Assembly: GCF_030012605.2 (NCBI RefSeq)
Contig: NZ_CP114055.2
From: Bergeyella_A cardium
GTDB lineage: Bacteria; Bacteroidota; Bacteroidia; Flavobacteriales; Weeksellaceae
Reading direction: 5' to 3' (one strand)
DNA: 64,000 nucleotides
The stretch's first letter is position 1. Each line of letters begins with the position of its first letter. Below, one piece after another: positions 27,567 to 36,440 of the stretch. Both the position numbers and the translations under genes were made by a program. Below the pieces are notes generated by a model, which was not told where the DNA came from, did no database searches, and saw only the letters and a list, made by a program, of their open reading frames with translations.

Positions 27567-29300
27567 TTAATTAATAATAATTTTTGCTGATAGAGTTTTT
27601 GCATCTTCGAATGCAATCTCTATGATATAAAGCCCTTTACTGAGCCCAGATAAGTTGATAGCTTTCTCATCTGTGGTTTTGCTTAGCACGACTTGCCCAG
27701 AAGTATTGATTATTCTGTAAGATTTTACTTTTGCTTCAGTACGGATGTTGAGTACATCTTTTACAGGGTTTGGATATAATACTGCACCACTTTCTTTAGT
27801 GATATTATTTACTGAAAGATTAGAAACCACTTGCTCTTCAGAATCATTGGACAGCACTTTTGAAGCATCGATAGACTTGACTCTCCAATAGATTGTATTA
27901 GGCAGGTTTTCTTTTTGTAGGAACCAATGAGGAGTGGTTACGGTATATTTTGCTATATCGGATTTTCCAGGAGCGGAGCCAACGATAAACTCATACTGCA
28001 ATGCTTTTGACGGGGTTTTATCATCATTAGCACCGTTCCATTCAAACAGGATTTTATTATCAGATAGACTTGAAGAAAGGTTTGCAGGTGGGTTAGGGGC
28101 ATTGTTGGTTATGTCCTGTGTATTTTCAAGGAGTTTCGTCTTGTGCGGTTTATCGGTTTCTTTATTATTTGCTCCATACATAAGGATGTCTAATTTGTTA
28201 TCATTGTTGAAATCAAACAGGTTAATTCCTCCATTACCACCTAATTGTGGAATACCATAATCTGTATATTCAAATGTATCAGAGGAGGAGTTATAAACAA
28301 AAACCTTAGTTGTGTTGGAGGCACTACTGCCACTTCCTATCACAATAAAATCATAGTATCCATCGTCATTAATGTCTCCTACATCTAGTGATGAATTGTC
28401 CAGATATTCAGTAGAGATTTCCTTTTTTAGAAACTTACCTGCACCATCATTTTTGTAGTAGATGAGGTGGTAATTATTGTTTTTATCTTTCCCACAAGCA
28501 ATCATATCAAGGTATCCATCGGCATTAAAGTCTGCATAAGCTAAGTCTCCATTAACCAATCCTTCAAGTTGCTGATGAGTATTAAAAACACCATTATCAT
28601 TTTTATAAACCGTAAATGTTTTTTCTGATGTTCCAGATGCAGTAGTTCCAAATATCACGGCATCGTGGAGCCCATTGTTATTAATATCAAAGATTCGGAG
28701 TTTTCCATTGAGGCTACCGAGAGGGATTGTTTCATTATTGGCATCTGAAAACCCAGATTTGGAGTTGATATACAGATCGGTCTTATAATTAACTCCACCA
28801 ATATCCTTATACTGAAAGCCATTAACGGCATAGTCTAATAATCCATCGTGGTTGAGGTCAAAGCTCTCTATATTTCCGCGAATTCTTCCATCACTTATAT
28901 TATCTAATACGAAAGCATCACCAGTATTTTTCCATCTTAAAGTACGGTGTTCATCAGATGAAAGCCCCGTAGCTACGAGATCTAATAGCCCGTCATTATC
29001 AAAGTCTATAAACTTAGCATCTCCGAGGTAGGCAGAATTTTCTCTAAAAGACTGTAAGGGAGAGAATGTACCATTTGTATTTTTATAAAATGTATTAAAA
29101 GAGTAATCAGGAAGGTTGTTATTATTCTCGTCTACGGTTCCAGTAAAGAACAGATCTTTATAGCCATCATTATTAAAGTCTGCTATGGCTGCCCTTCCAA
29201 AGAAGAAGTTTTTAAATGCTGGAGGCATTACTTCTTTGAATTGCTGTGCATTTATACAAGCAAATACACTAAGGCATAGAGGAAGGTAGACTTTTCTCAC
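27567..29300 (-). CDS. FG-GAP/VCBS repeat protein with T9SS sorting domain (copy 2)
   Basis: This 577-residue paralogue of the adjacent gene has the same layout: signal peptide ending in CINAQ, a propeller of Ca2+-loop repeats (DFNNDGYKD, DFDNDGLLD, DLNHDGLLD, DINNNGLHD, DFNADGYLD, DINDDGYYD, DFNNDNKLD), a fibronectin-like segment and a type A T9SS domain. The propellers of the two differ clearly while the 3' ends are nearly identical. It is first in the pair and has a TACATTTG box at 29338-29345. Ligand unknown; adhesion or glycan binding is a guess. Confidence 0.9.
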   Translation of the reverse strand: MRKVYLPLCLSVFACINAQQFKEVMPPAFKNFFFGRAAIADFNNDGYKDLFFTGTVDENNNNLPDYSFNTFYKNTNGTFSPLQSFRENSAYLGDAKFIDFDNDGLLDLVATGLSSDEHRTLRWKNTGDAFVLDNISDGRIRGNIESFDLNHDGLLDYAVNGFQYKDIGGVNYKTDLYINSKSGFSDANNETIPLGSLNGKLRIFDINNNGLHDAVIFGTTASGTSEKTFTVYKNDNGVFNTHQQLEGLVNGDLAYADFNADGYLDMIACGKDKNNNYHLIYYKNDGAGKFLKKEISTEYLDNSSLDVGDINDDGYYDFIVIGSGSSASNTTKVFVYNSSSDTFEYTDYGIPQLGGNGGINLFDFNNDNKLDILMYGANNKETDKPHKTKLLENTQDITNNAPNPPANLSSSLSDNKILFEWNGANDDKTPSKALQYEFIVGSAPGKSDIAKYTVTTPHWFLQKENLPNTIYWRVKSIDASKVLSNDSEEQVVSNLSVNNITKESGAVLYPNPVKDVLNIRTEAKVKSYRIINTSGQVVLSKTTDEKAINLSGLSKGLYIIEIAFEDAKTLSAKIIIN

Positions 29301-29337
29301 TGTATATAATTTAGAATAATTAAAGTTGAATACTCGG

Positions 29338-29345
29338 CAAATGTA
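29338..29345 (-). promoter_or_regulatory. -7 box of the FG-GAP gene pair
   Basis: TACATTTG on the minus strand, 37 nt before the start codon. Confidence 0.55.
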
Positions 29346-29393
29346 TATTTTTTTTAAATAAAGAAAATAGCTTTAATCTATGATATTTATCAT

Positions 29394-29425
29394 AAAAAAG
29401 CCACCTTTAAACTATAAAGATGGCT
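29394..29425 (-). terminator. prmA terminator
   Basis: On the minus strand GCCATCTTTA, loop TAGTT, TAAAGGTGGC and TTTTTT. Confidence 0.8.
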
Positions 29426-29448
29426 TAAGGATTCGTATTTCTTAGTAT

Positions 29449-30276
29449 TTATTTCTCTAATAGGAGGCTGCACCACTCCTCTCTTTGTTGTTGGTGGGTT
29501 AGTTTGAGCCCTTGTTCGTTGCAGACTTGAAGTATATCCTCTACATCGAAGAAGCAGAGACCAGAGAGAAGCAGTTGCCCTTTATCTTTTAGTACGGATA
29601 CATAGGTTGGGATATCAGAAATCAGAATATTTCGGTTGATATTTGCCAGTATAATATCATAGCTTTCTGCTCCGAGGCTTTCTGCGGTACCTTGTGAAAT
29701 ATTCAGCTGTACGCTGTTTCGCTCAGCGTTTTCTATGGAGTTTTCTACGGACCATTCGTCTATATCTATTGCGGTTACTTCGTTTGCGCCTCTTTGCTTG
29801 GCATAGATTGCCAGTACGGAGGTTCCACAGCCCATATCAAGGACTTTTTTATCTGTGAAGTCCATATCGAGCATTTGCTGAATCATCAGATGGGTAGTAG
29901 GGTGGTGCCCCGTACCGAAAGACATCTTTGGTTGGATGATGATTTCGTGGAGATCTGGGCGTGGCTCGTGAAATTCTGCCCGTATAAGTACTTTTTCTTC
30001 TATATTAATAGGAGAGAAGTTTTTTTCCCACTCTTCATTCCAGTTGATGTTGGGCATTTGCTGATAGGTGTAGCTTATTTTTACCTCTGGAGCGCTCATT
30101 AGAGGGAGGCTTTTTAGGCTGTTTTCGTTGAAAGATTCTTCGGGTATATAGCCTAAAATCCCATCAAGCTCTTCGGTAAAGCTATCAAAACCTATTTCTA
30201 TAAGCTCTGCCATTAGGATTTCGCTCCACGGCTGTAGTGGGGCTATCTTAAAACTAAATTCTAAATATTCTGTCAT
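29449..30276 (-). CDS. prmA: Ribosomal protein L11 methyltransferase
   Basis: The 275-residue class I SAM-dependent enzyme trimethylates lysines and the N-terminus of L11. The SAM-binding motif KVLDMGCGTSVLAIYAKQRGA and the acidic motif AIDIDEWSVEN are in the middle; QPKMSFGTGHHPTT precedes them and ILANINRN follows. The N-terminal 110 residues form the L11-recognition domain. It is 17 nt after the SIMPL gene, probably in one operon with tpiA and SIMPL. Confidence 0.93.
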   Translation of the reverse strand: MTEYLEFSFKIAPLQPWSEILMAELIEIGFDSFTEELDGILGYIPEESFNENSLKSLPLMSAPEVKISYTYQQMPNINWNEEWEKNFSPINIEEKVLIRAEFHEPRPDLHEIIIQPKMSFGTGHHPTTHLMIQQMLDMDFTDKKVLDMGCGTSVLAIYAKQRGANEVTAIDIDEWSVENSIENAERNSVQLNISQGTAESLGAESYDIILANINRNILISDIPTYVSVLKDKGQLLLSGLCFFDVEDILQVCNEQGLKLTHQQQREEWCSLLLEK

Positions 30277-30293
30277 TATATAATAGTATCTGA

Positions 30294-30995
30294 TTATTCT
30301 AAAATGTACATTGCACTTACTTCTGCTTCCAGTTTTATTTTCTTAAATTCTACATCTATTGGAGCAGACTTTAATGACATTGAGCTTATCCCTCTTACCA
30401 TTATCCCTGTGCTGCTTCCTGCTATTCCGTATGATGGGGATTGCTTTGCATTGTCCGACATAAAAATCGCTTTCCCTGCTTTTTGCCCTACGGATTGTGC
30501 AAGTTTCTGTGCGAGGTATTTGGATTTTTGCATAGCCTGAGCTTTTAGGCTAAGGAGCAGCTCTTCCGTTTTAGAATATTCTATTTTGGATATGTTTATA
30601 TTAGAAATATCCTCTTCTTCTAATGAGAGGAGTACTCTTGCTGCAGTATTGGCATCTCTTACCAGCAGATTAAAGTTTTTTTCCTTTATGATATTTTTCC
30701 CTTTCAGGAAGAATGTCCTTAGCGAGCTGGAAAGGTCTTCCATCTCAAGGTCTTTATCGGTATTGATACCCGCTCGTCTCAGTGCGGAGAGCATTTGTTT
30801 CTCTTGTTCCTCTACGGATTTCCTGTTTTTAGAGCTCGCTTCTTCTATTCGTATGGAGAGGTAGATTCTATCGGGTACTACGAGGCTATCAGCCTTTGCG
30901 GATACTTCTACGAAAGGCTGGTCTATAAAGTTTTTTTGGGCGAATGCAAGTGCGTGTGCAGCTACTAATGCTCCGAGTAGGATTAATTTTTTCAT
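30294..30995 (-). CDS. SIMPL domain (DUF541) exported protein
   Basis: The 233-residue protein has a signal peptide (LILLGALVAAHALAFAQ) and a SIMPL domain, with the usual VSAKADSLVVPDRIYLSIRI start and ending in IKLEAEVSAMYILE. Family members are periplasmic or outer-membrane associated; one is linked to oxidative-stress tolerance in E. coli (YggE), and the mouse homologue interacts with a kinase. No catalytic residues are known. It lies 24 nt from tpiA and 17 nt before prmA. Confidence 0.85.
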   Translation of the reverse strand: MKKLILLGALVAAHALAFAQKNFIDQPFVEVSAKADSLVVPDRIYLSIRIEEASSKNRKSVEEQEKQMLSALRRAGINTDKDLEMEDLSSSLRTFFLKGKNIIKEKNFNLLVRDANTAARVLLSLEEEDISNINISKIEYSKTEELLLSLKAQAMQKSKYLAQKLAQSVGQKAGKAIFMSDNAKQSPSYGIAGSSTGIMVRGISSMSLKSAPIDVEFKKIKLEAEVSAMYILE

Positions 30996-31019
30996 CTCTT
31001 TTGTCTTTAAAAAAGAGGC

Positions 31020-31778
31020 TTAGTTAAAAGCCTCTATGATTTTAGAAAAATCTTCAATTTTAAGTGCTGCACCTCCTATCAGTCCGCCATCTATATCGGG
31101 TTGAGAGAAGATTTCTTTTGCATTTTCTGGTTTTACGGAGCCACCGTAGAGTATGGATATTTCATCTGCTACTGCCTTGCCGTATTTCTCAGCGATGAGG
31201 TTTCTAATGTGTGCGTGTATCTCCTGTGCTTGTTCTGGTGTAGCTGTCTCTCCTGTACCGATAGCCCAAACGGGTTCGTAGGCTATCACGACTTTCTGTA
31301 TCTCCTCTGCCGAAAGCCCGAAGAGTGCAGTTTCCGTTTGCTCTTTTACTATGTCAAGGTGTTTGCCTGCTTTCCTCTGATCCAATGTCTCTCCATTGCA
31401 GTAGACAGGTGTAAGCCCAGCATCTAACAGCGCTTTTACTTTTTTACCTGCGCTAATGTCAGTCTCCCCGTGGTATTGTCTTCTCTCGGAGTGTGCCACA
31501 AGGCTGCCATTTACTCCTACAGACTGCAGCATATCCGTAGAAATCTCTCCTGTATAAGCACCAGAAGCGTGCTCAGATACATCCTGAGAATATACTTCTA
31601 CTTCATTATTAGCGAAGATAGTTTTTGCTGTGGTCAGGTAAAGGCTTGGAGGAGCTATATAGACCTCACACTGGGTTTTGTGGTTCTTTTTGTAGTCTGC
31701 CAATTCTTTCATCAGGCTTTCTGCCTCTTGGAAGTTTTTGTTCATTTTCCAGTTTCCGGCTACGATATTTTTTCTCAT
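31020..31778 (-). CDS. tpiA: Triosephosphate isomerase
   Basis: The 252-residue glycolytic enzyme interconverts dihydroxyacetone phosphate and glyceraldehyde 3-phosphate. All catalytic parts are visible: GNWKMNK (Asn and Lys near residues 7-13), the histidine in LVAHSERR, the glutamate in VIAYEPVWAIGTG with the flexible loop, and the phosphate-binding GGSVKPEN and GLIGGAAL. It is first in a three-gene unit with SIMPL and prmA, behind a TAAATTTG box. Confidence 0.97.
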   Translation of the reverse strand: MRKNIVAGNWKMNKNFQEAESLMKELADYKKNHKTQCEVYIAPPSLYLTTAKTIFANNEVEVYSQDVSEHASGAYTGEISTDMLQSVGVNGSLVAHSERRQYHGETDISAGKKVKALLDAGLTPVYCNGETLDQRKAGKHLDIVKEQTETALFGLSAEEIQKVVIAYEPVWAIGTGETATPEQAQEIHAHIRNLIAEKYGKAVADEISILYGGSVKPENAKEIFSQPDIDGGLIGGAALKIEDFSKIIEAFN

Positions 31779-31814
31779 AGTAGTGGTATTGATTATTTAT
31801 TGTTTAATAGCTCA

Positions 31815-31822
31815 CAAATTTA
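31815..31822 (-). promoter_or_regulatory. tpiA -7 box
   Basis: TAAATTTG on the minus strand, 36 nt before the start codon. Confidence 0.5.
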
Positions 31823-31827
31823 AAAAA

Positions 31828-31876
31828 ATAAAAGCAGTAGGCAAGTGGCTTCTGGCTATTGGTGGTGTGTGGTTAG
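31828..31876. repeat. Short dispersed repeat tract
   Basis: AGCAGTAGGCAAGTGGC and GGCTATTGGTGGTGTGTGG words match the tract at 22448-22630. Confidence 0.55.
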
Positions 31877-31919
31877 AATAATCGTATAACTTGCTATGAT
31901 AGAGTTGTTAAGGTTGTAT

Positions 31920-32140
31920 ATTGCTATCCTCTTTGGGCAATTAGAAAAGCGAGACGACCTCGCCCGCCCGAGCGAAGGTGTCTCGCTCTCTCGGGCGAAG
32001 GTGTCTCGCCCACCCGAGCGATACTCATTAGCTAAGCCAGCCTATTAAACTTAGATAAAGAGTAAGCTCAAGAATGAGCAATAAAATCAGCGATGGATTA
32101 AATACTTCAAATGATAAAAAAGAAATAGAAACCGAGCAAT
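31920..32140. repeat. Dispersed element, copy B, with 23-bp hairpin array (3 units)
   Basis: This 221-nt element is the second copy of the one at 22118-22361. It has three, not four, 23-bp units, and the length difference equals one unit. It lies between divergent tpiA and the NlpE-like gene. A small frame (MSNKISDGLNTSNDKKEIET...) sits where copy A has MNNKLSDEF, but is not supported as a gene. Confidence 0.8.
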
Positions 32141-32235
32141 ATTATTATTGAGATTAAAAGATGACGGTTATGAGCGGAGCACATCGTGCTCCTACTACTA
32201 ATCATTTTTTTTTAAGGAGGCCACCCTTCCTTCTT

Positions 32236-32428
32236 AGCAATAGGCTTTAGGCAGTAAGCGGTGCACGATTAGTTTATGGTAAGGAGCTTCTGGCAGTTGG
32301 CTTTTAGCAGATAGCTTGTCCTATGTGCTCCCCACGCTGTGATTAAATGCCTCCCGTGCTACGGGTGTGTCCCACACAGTGGGTGCCTGCCCTGCGAAGG
32401 GTCTAAGTGCCTGCCGTGCTACGGCTGG
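32236..32428. repeat. Dispersed hairpin-module tract
   Basis: Modules CCGTgctACGG, CCCACAcagTGGG, CCTgcgAAGG and again CCGTgctACGG occur with TAAGTGCCTGCC spacers, next to GGCTTTTAGCAG words. It ends 37 nt before the NlpE-like gene. Confidence 0.75.
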
Positions 32429-32465
32429 CATAGAATTTGAGAGGAGGGTGCAAAAAATTATATAA

Positions 32466-32939
32466 ATGAAAAAAATGATGTTGCCTTTGCTATGTGCGGG
32501 GCTTTTATTAGCGGCGTGTAAGAAATCTGAACCGGAATCTGTAGAAACTCCTGTGGAGGACAGTGCTTCTGCATCTGATGAGTTGCCGGCAGATGCAATT
32601 CCTGTAGCGAGTGAAGAGCTCGGTGCTATTGCAGGGACTTACGCAGGTGTGCTTCCGTGTGCGGATTGTGAGGGTATAGAGGAAACATTAACCCTAAATG
32701 CCGACGGAAGCTATGTGAGAGAATCTAAGTATCAGGGGGAAAAGGCAAAAGATGCCACTCCTGATAAGTTAGAAGGTAAGTTTAGCTACGACTCTGCTAC
32801 CAAAAGAGTAACTTTGGAGGGAGTAAAAGAAGGCTCCTCTCTGTATGAAGTAGATGGCGATAAACTCTACTTCTTAGATACAGACGGTAAGAGAGTGGAA
32901 GGAGAGCTTGCTTCGAATTACATCCTTACGAAAAAGTAA
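32466..32939 (+). CDS. NlpE-like copper-resistance-type lipoprotein
   Basis: The 157-residue lipoprotein has a signal ending in GLLLAAC (cysteine 18) followed by KKSEPES. Residues about 55-157 match the NlpE N-terminal fold: AGTYAGVLPCADCEGIEETLTL, with the CxxC pair (CADC) typical of the family, then DGSYVRESKYQG. In E. coli NlpE senses surface contact and activates Cpx; flavobacteria lack Cpx, so here it is only a structural match. A role in metal handling or envelope stress is possible. It is monocistronic as far as can be seen. Confidence 0.83.
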   Translation: MKKMMLPLLCAGLLLAACKKSEPESVETPVEDSASASDELPADAIPVASEELGAIAGTYAGVLPCADCEGIEETLTLNADGSYVRESKYQGEKAKDATPDKLEGKFSYDSATKRVTLEGVKEGSSLYEVDGDKLYFLDTDGKRVEGELASNYILTKK

Positions 32940-33018
32940 GCGAAAGCACATTTTTAATGATTTCTATCCCTTTAATCGCATTGGTTAAAGGGATATTTCA
33001 TTATCTCATCATAAGATA

Positions 33019-33026
33019 TAAATTTG
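33019..33026 (+). promoter_or_regulatory. -7 box of second M16 gene
   Basis: TAAATTTG, 20 nt before the ATG at 33046, which supports that start. Confidence 0.55.
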
Positions 33027-33045
33027 CAGTCTTTTTAGATTTATA

Positions 33046-35892
33046 ATGATTTATCAGGAAGAAAAGCATACAGACAGCAACGGATACGCCTATACTACCG
33101 TAGCAAATGATGAAAACAAAGTACGAACTTATACCTTGAAAAATGGGCTTACGGTATTCCTTGCACAGAATTTTGATACACCAAAGATACAGACCTATAT
33201 TGCCGTACGCACGGGCAGCAACCGAGACCCGAAGGATAATACAGGGCTTGCCCACTACTTGGAGCATATGATGTTTAAGGGGAGCTCCAAACTCGGAACA
33301 TTAGACTGGGAGAAAGAAAAACCCCTCCTCGATACCCTCGCTCTGCTCTTTGAGGAGCATAAGGTAGAGAAAAACCCCAATAAGAAAAAGGAAATCTATA
33401 ACGAGATAGACAGGCTCTCTCAGGAGGCAAGCAAGTATGCATTGGCAAATGAGTATGACAAGGCGGTCTCTTCACTCGGAGCGGTGGGAACTAATGCACA
33501 TACTTGGATAGACGAAACCGTTTATAAAAACTCCATCCCTAAAAACGAACTGGAAAAGTGGCTGAGAATAGAGCGAGAGCGCTTTTCGGATTTGGTGCTA
33601 AGGCTTTTCCATACCGAGCTGGAAACGGTCTATGAGGAGTTTAACCGCAGCCAAGATAACGATGCCCGTACCGTAAATGAAGCACTGATGGAGCTCCTCT
33701 TCCCGACCCATCCTAATGGTCAGCAGACTACTCTTGGCAAGGCAGAGCACCTTAAAAATCCATCTATGAAAGCAATTTATGAGTACTTTTCTACTTATTA
33801 TGTGCCCAATAATTATGCTTTTGTACTCGTGGGGGATATTGACTTTGAGGAGAGTATTAAACTCATTGACCAATATTTTGGAAGTTTGGAATACAAGGCT
33901 CTCCCCTCTCAGGAAGATATAATAGAAGAACCGATGACTCAGGTGGTCAGCAGAGTGATTAAAAGCCCTACTATCCCCAGAGTGCAGCTCGCTTGGCGCA
34001 CCGATAGCTACGGCACAAGGGAGTCTATGCTGGCAGATGTAGTTGCCAATATTCTGAGCAATAGGGGAGAGGCTGGGCTTATAGATTTGAATATTAACCA
34101 AAAGCAAACAGCACTTTATGCACAGGCATATTCTGTAGGGTTTAAGAAATATGGATATCTCTCGGCAGTCATTGTTCCAAAAGATGGAGACTCGCTGGAG
34201 GCAGGTGTAGAAATGATTAAAGAGCAAATTAATCTCATTAAAAAAGGAGATTTCCCAGATTGGTTAATCCCTGCCATTATTAATGATTTTAAGTTTCAGC
34301 GATTAAAAGCCTTAGAAACCGCGAATGGACTAGCATCAAACCTCTATGATGTCTATATAAAAGGAAGGAGCTGGAAGGAAGAGCTCGAAGAGTTGAGCCT
34401 CTATGAACAGATTACTAAAGCGGAAGTAGTAGCTTTTGCTAATAGCTTCTTTCAGGAAAATTATGCCGTAGTCTATAAGGAGCAGGGAGAGAATACTCAC
34501 CTTATACGGGTAGAGAATCCGAACATTACCCCTGTACAGATTAACAGAGAGGAAGAGTCTGCATTCTTAAAAGAAATCCTCAATACAGAATCTGAAGATA
34601 TAGAACCAGAGTTTATAGATTATCAGAAAGCAATAAAGCAAGATGCTGTACAGGAGAGGAGTTTCAGCTTTGTACAAAATGAATATAATGATATAGCACA
34701 GGTACATTTTCTATTCCCTTTCGGCTCGGATCACGATAAAGAATGGGTGCTTGCTGTGCAGCTTTTGGAATATCTCGGTACGGAGCATTACCTTCCGCAG
34801 GAGCTCAAACAAGAATTTTATAAAATAGGGGTGAGCTATCACCTTAAAACCTCTAATGAGCAGGTGCATATTCATCTTATTGGTTTAGAGGAGAATATTC
34901 AGAAGGGCACAAAGCTCCTCTATGAGTGGTGGGAGAAAGTGAAACCTGATACAGAAATATACGCTACTCTTGTGCAATCGATATTGGAAGGGCGAGAAGC
35001 ACAGAAAAACGATAAAGGGCGAATAATGAAGGCCCTGATGAGCTATGCGAAGTATGGAGCACATTCCAGATTTAGGAATATTATCCCGCAGGAAAGACTA
35101 CTCAGCATCGATATACAGGAGCTTACCGATAAAATTAAGTCTCTTCAGGACCTGCCTTATGAGGTCTTCTACTATGGAAAGAATAAAGCAGGTTTTAAAT
35201 CATTCATCGCTGGGTTAATGAAACCCATTACAAAGGAAATCCCCACCCAAGAAGCCTTTAACCAGCCCGATACTCAGGAAAAAGTATTCTTTACCGATTA
35301 TGATATGGTACAGGTAGAGATGTGCAGAGTAGCAAAAGGGCTGGAAGTAAATAAAGACAACTTTGGGAAGATTAGCGTTTTTAATGAATACTTTGGGAGA
35401 GGGTTGTCTTCCGTAGTCTTTCAGGAGATGAGGGAGAGCAAGAGCCTTGCGTATTCTGTGTATGTTTCGTATCAATCGGCAGAGGAGCTCTATCAGTCAG
35501 ATTATATTACCTCTTATATCGGTACCCAGCCAGACAAACTCTTTGTGGCAATCAGTACTTTAGATGAGCTTATGTCCAGCTTTCCGAAGTTTCAATCGCA
35601 GTTTGATACTGCAAGGAAATCAGCTCTTAAAAAAATTCAAACGGGCAGGATAAAGCGTACGAATATTTTCTTTAATTATCATCATCTCAAAAAGCTCGGC
35701 ATAGATTACGATATCCGAAAAGATATGTATAATGAAATTCTTTCTCTCAATCTTGATACTTTGGAGGCTTTCTATAATGTTTATATAAAGAACCAAACCT
35801 ATAATACCGCTCTGCTTGGTAATAATCATTCTACTTTTACAAGTTTTAGCTCTTTTGAGCACCTTACAAAGGAGCAAATCTTTAATTTTTAA
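33046..35892 (+). CDS. M16 family zinc metallopeptidase without signal peptide
   Basis: The 948-residue protein is paralogous to the one at 11587-14535 along its whole length (RTYTLKNGLTVFLAQ, TGLAHYLEHMMFKG with zinc ligands at 70-74, FHTELETVYEEFNRS, FGRGLSSVVFQEMRESKSLAYSVY). Unlike that copy it begins MIYQEEKHTDSNGYAY with no hydrophobic start, and a -7 box 20 nt upstream leaves no room for one. It is therefore expected in the cytosol. The two halves form the usual clamshell; only the first has the HxxEH motif. Confidence 0.92.
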   Translation: MIYQEEKHTDSNGYAYTTVANDENKVRTYTLKNGLTVFLAQNFDTPKIQTYIAVRTGSNRDPKDNTGLAHYLEHMMFKGSSKLGTLDWEKEKPLLDTLALLFEEHKVEKNPNKKKEIYNEIDRLSQEASKYALANEYDKAVSSLGAVGTNAHTWIDETVYKNSIPKNELEKWLRIERERFSDLVLRLFHTELETVYEEFNRSQDNDARTVNEALMELLFPTHPNGQQTTLGKAEHLKNPSMKAIYEYFSTYYVPNNYAFVLVGDIDFEESIKLIDQYFGSLEYKALPSQEDIIEEPMTQVVSRVIKSPTIPRVQLAWRTDSYGTRESMLADVVANILSNRGEAGLIDLNINQKQTALYAQAYSVGFKKYGYLSAVIVPKDGDSLEAGVEMIKEQINLIKKGDFPDWLIPAIINDFKFQRLKALETANGLASNLYDVYIKGRSWKEELEELSLYEQITKAEVVAFANSFFQENYAVVYKEQGENTHLIRVENPNITPVQINREEESAFLKEILNTESEDIEPEFIDYQKAIKQDAVQERSFSFVQNEYNDIAQVHFLFPFGSDHDKEWVLAVQLLEYLGTEHYLPQELKQEFYKIGVSYHLKTSNEQVHIHLIGLEENIQKGTKLLYEWWEKVKPDTEIYATLVQSILEGREAQKNDKGRIMKALMSYAKYGAHSRFRNIIPQERLLSIDIQELTDKIKSLQDLPYEVFYYGKNKAGFKSFIAGLMKPITKEIPTQEAFNQPDTQEKVFFTDYDMVQVEMCRVAKGLEVNKDNFGKISVFNEYFGRGLSSVVFQEMRESKSLAYSVYVSYQSAEELYQSDYITSYIGTQPDKLFVAISTLDELMSSFPKFQSQFDTARKSALKKIQTGRIKRTNIFFNYHHLKKLGIDYDIRKDMYNEILSLNLDTLEAFYNVYIKNQTYNTALLGNNHSTFTSFSSFEHLTKEQIFNF

Positions 35893-35910
35893 GAAAAATA
35901 ATAAAAATAT

Positions 35911-35940
35911 TTTGTATTAAATGAAATTTATCTATATTTG
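35911..35940 (+). promoter_or_regulatory. Promoter of TM2 gene
   Basis: TTTG at 35911-35914, 18 nt, then TATATTTG at 35933-35940; the start codon is at 35981. Confidence 0.65.
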
Positions 35941-35980
35941 CAATCGATAAAAACAAATGTAAAACAAAAAATTATTTTTT

Positions 35981-36238
35981 ATGTCAGAGCAAAATTTAAC
36001 AAACGGTCAAGAAAGTAAAAGAGTAGTAGCTGGTGTTTTAGCAATATTACTTGGTTACTTAGGGGTTCACAAATTCTATTTAGGTTATAAAAAAGAGGGT
36101 ATTATCCAGCTTGTTGTAGGTCTTATTACTTGTGGGGCTTCTGGTATAGTGTCTATTATAGAAGGTGTTATATATCTTATGAAATCTGATGAAGAATTCG
36201 TAGAAACTTATCAGGTGAATCAAAAACCTTGGTTCTAA
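35981..36238 (+). CDS. TM2 domain membrane protein
   Basis: An 85-residue protein with two membrane helices and the TM2 signature: AGVLAILLGYLGVHKFYLGY then GIIQLVVGLITCGASGIVSIIEGVIYL. The polar N-terminus (about 15 residues) is cytosolic. The biochemical role of bacterial TM2 proteins is not known. It has its own promoter and terminator. Confidence 0.9.
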   Translation: MSEQNLTNGQESKRVVAGVLAILLGYLGVHKFYLGYKKEGIIQLVVGLITCGASGIVSIIEGVIYLMKSDEEFVETYQVNQKPWF

Positions 36239-36244
36239 AAAGAT

Positions 36245-36280
36245 AAAGCGAGAGTAAATAAATACTCTCGCTTTTTTTTT
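36245..36280 (+). terminator. Terminator after TM2 gene
   Basis: AAAGCGAGAGTA, loop AATAAA, and its complement, then a run of nine T. Confidence 0.9.
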
Positions 36281-36411
36281 GATTTAAAGATAAAAATTTC
36301 CATAATTTAAAGTTTTAATAAGATTAAATCTTCCCCACTGCAAGAGTAGTGGGGCTTTTTTATGGTTTAATGTGGCTCGCTTACAGCCATTATGCGGTAG
36401 GTAAAAATGAT

Positions 36412-36419
36412 TATCTTTG
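36412..36419 (+). promoter_or_regulatory. -7 box of U32 gene
   Basis: TATCTTTG, 21 nt before the start codon at 36441. Confidence 0.55.
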
Positions 36420-36440
36420 CCGAAATTTTTAGAAAAATAA

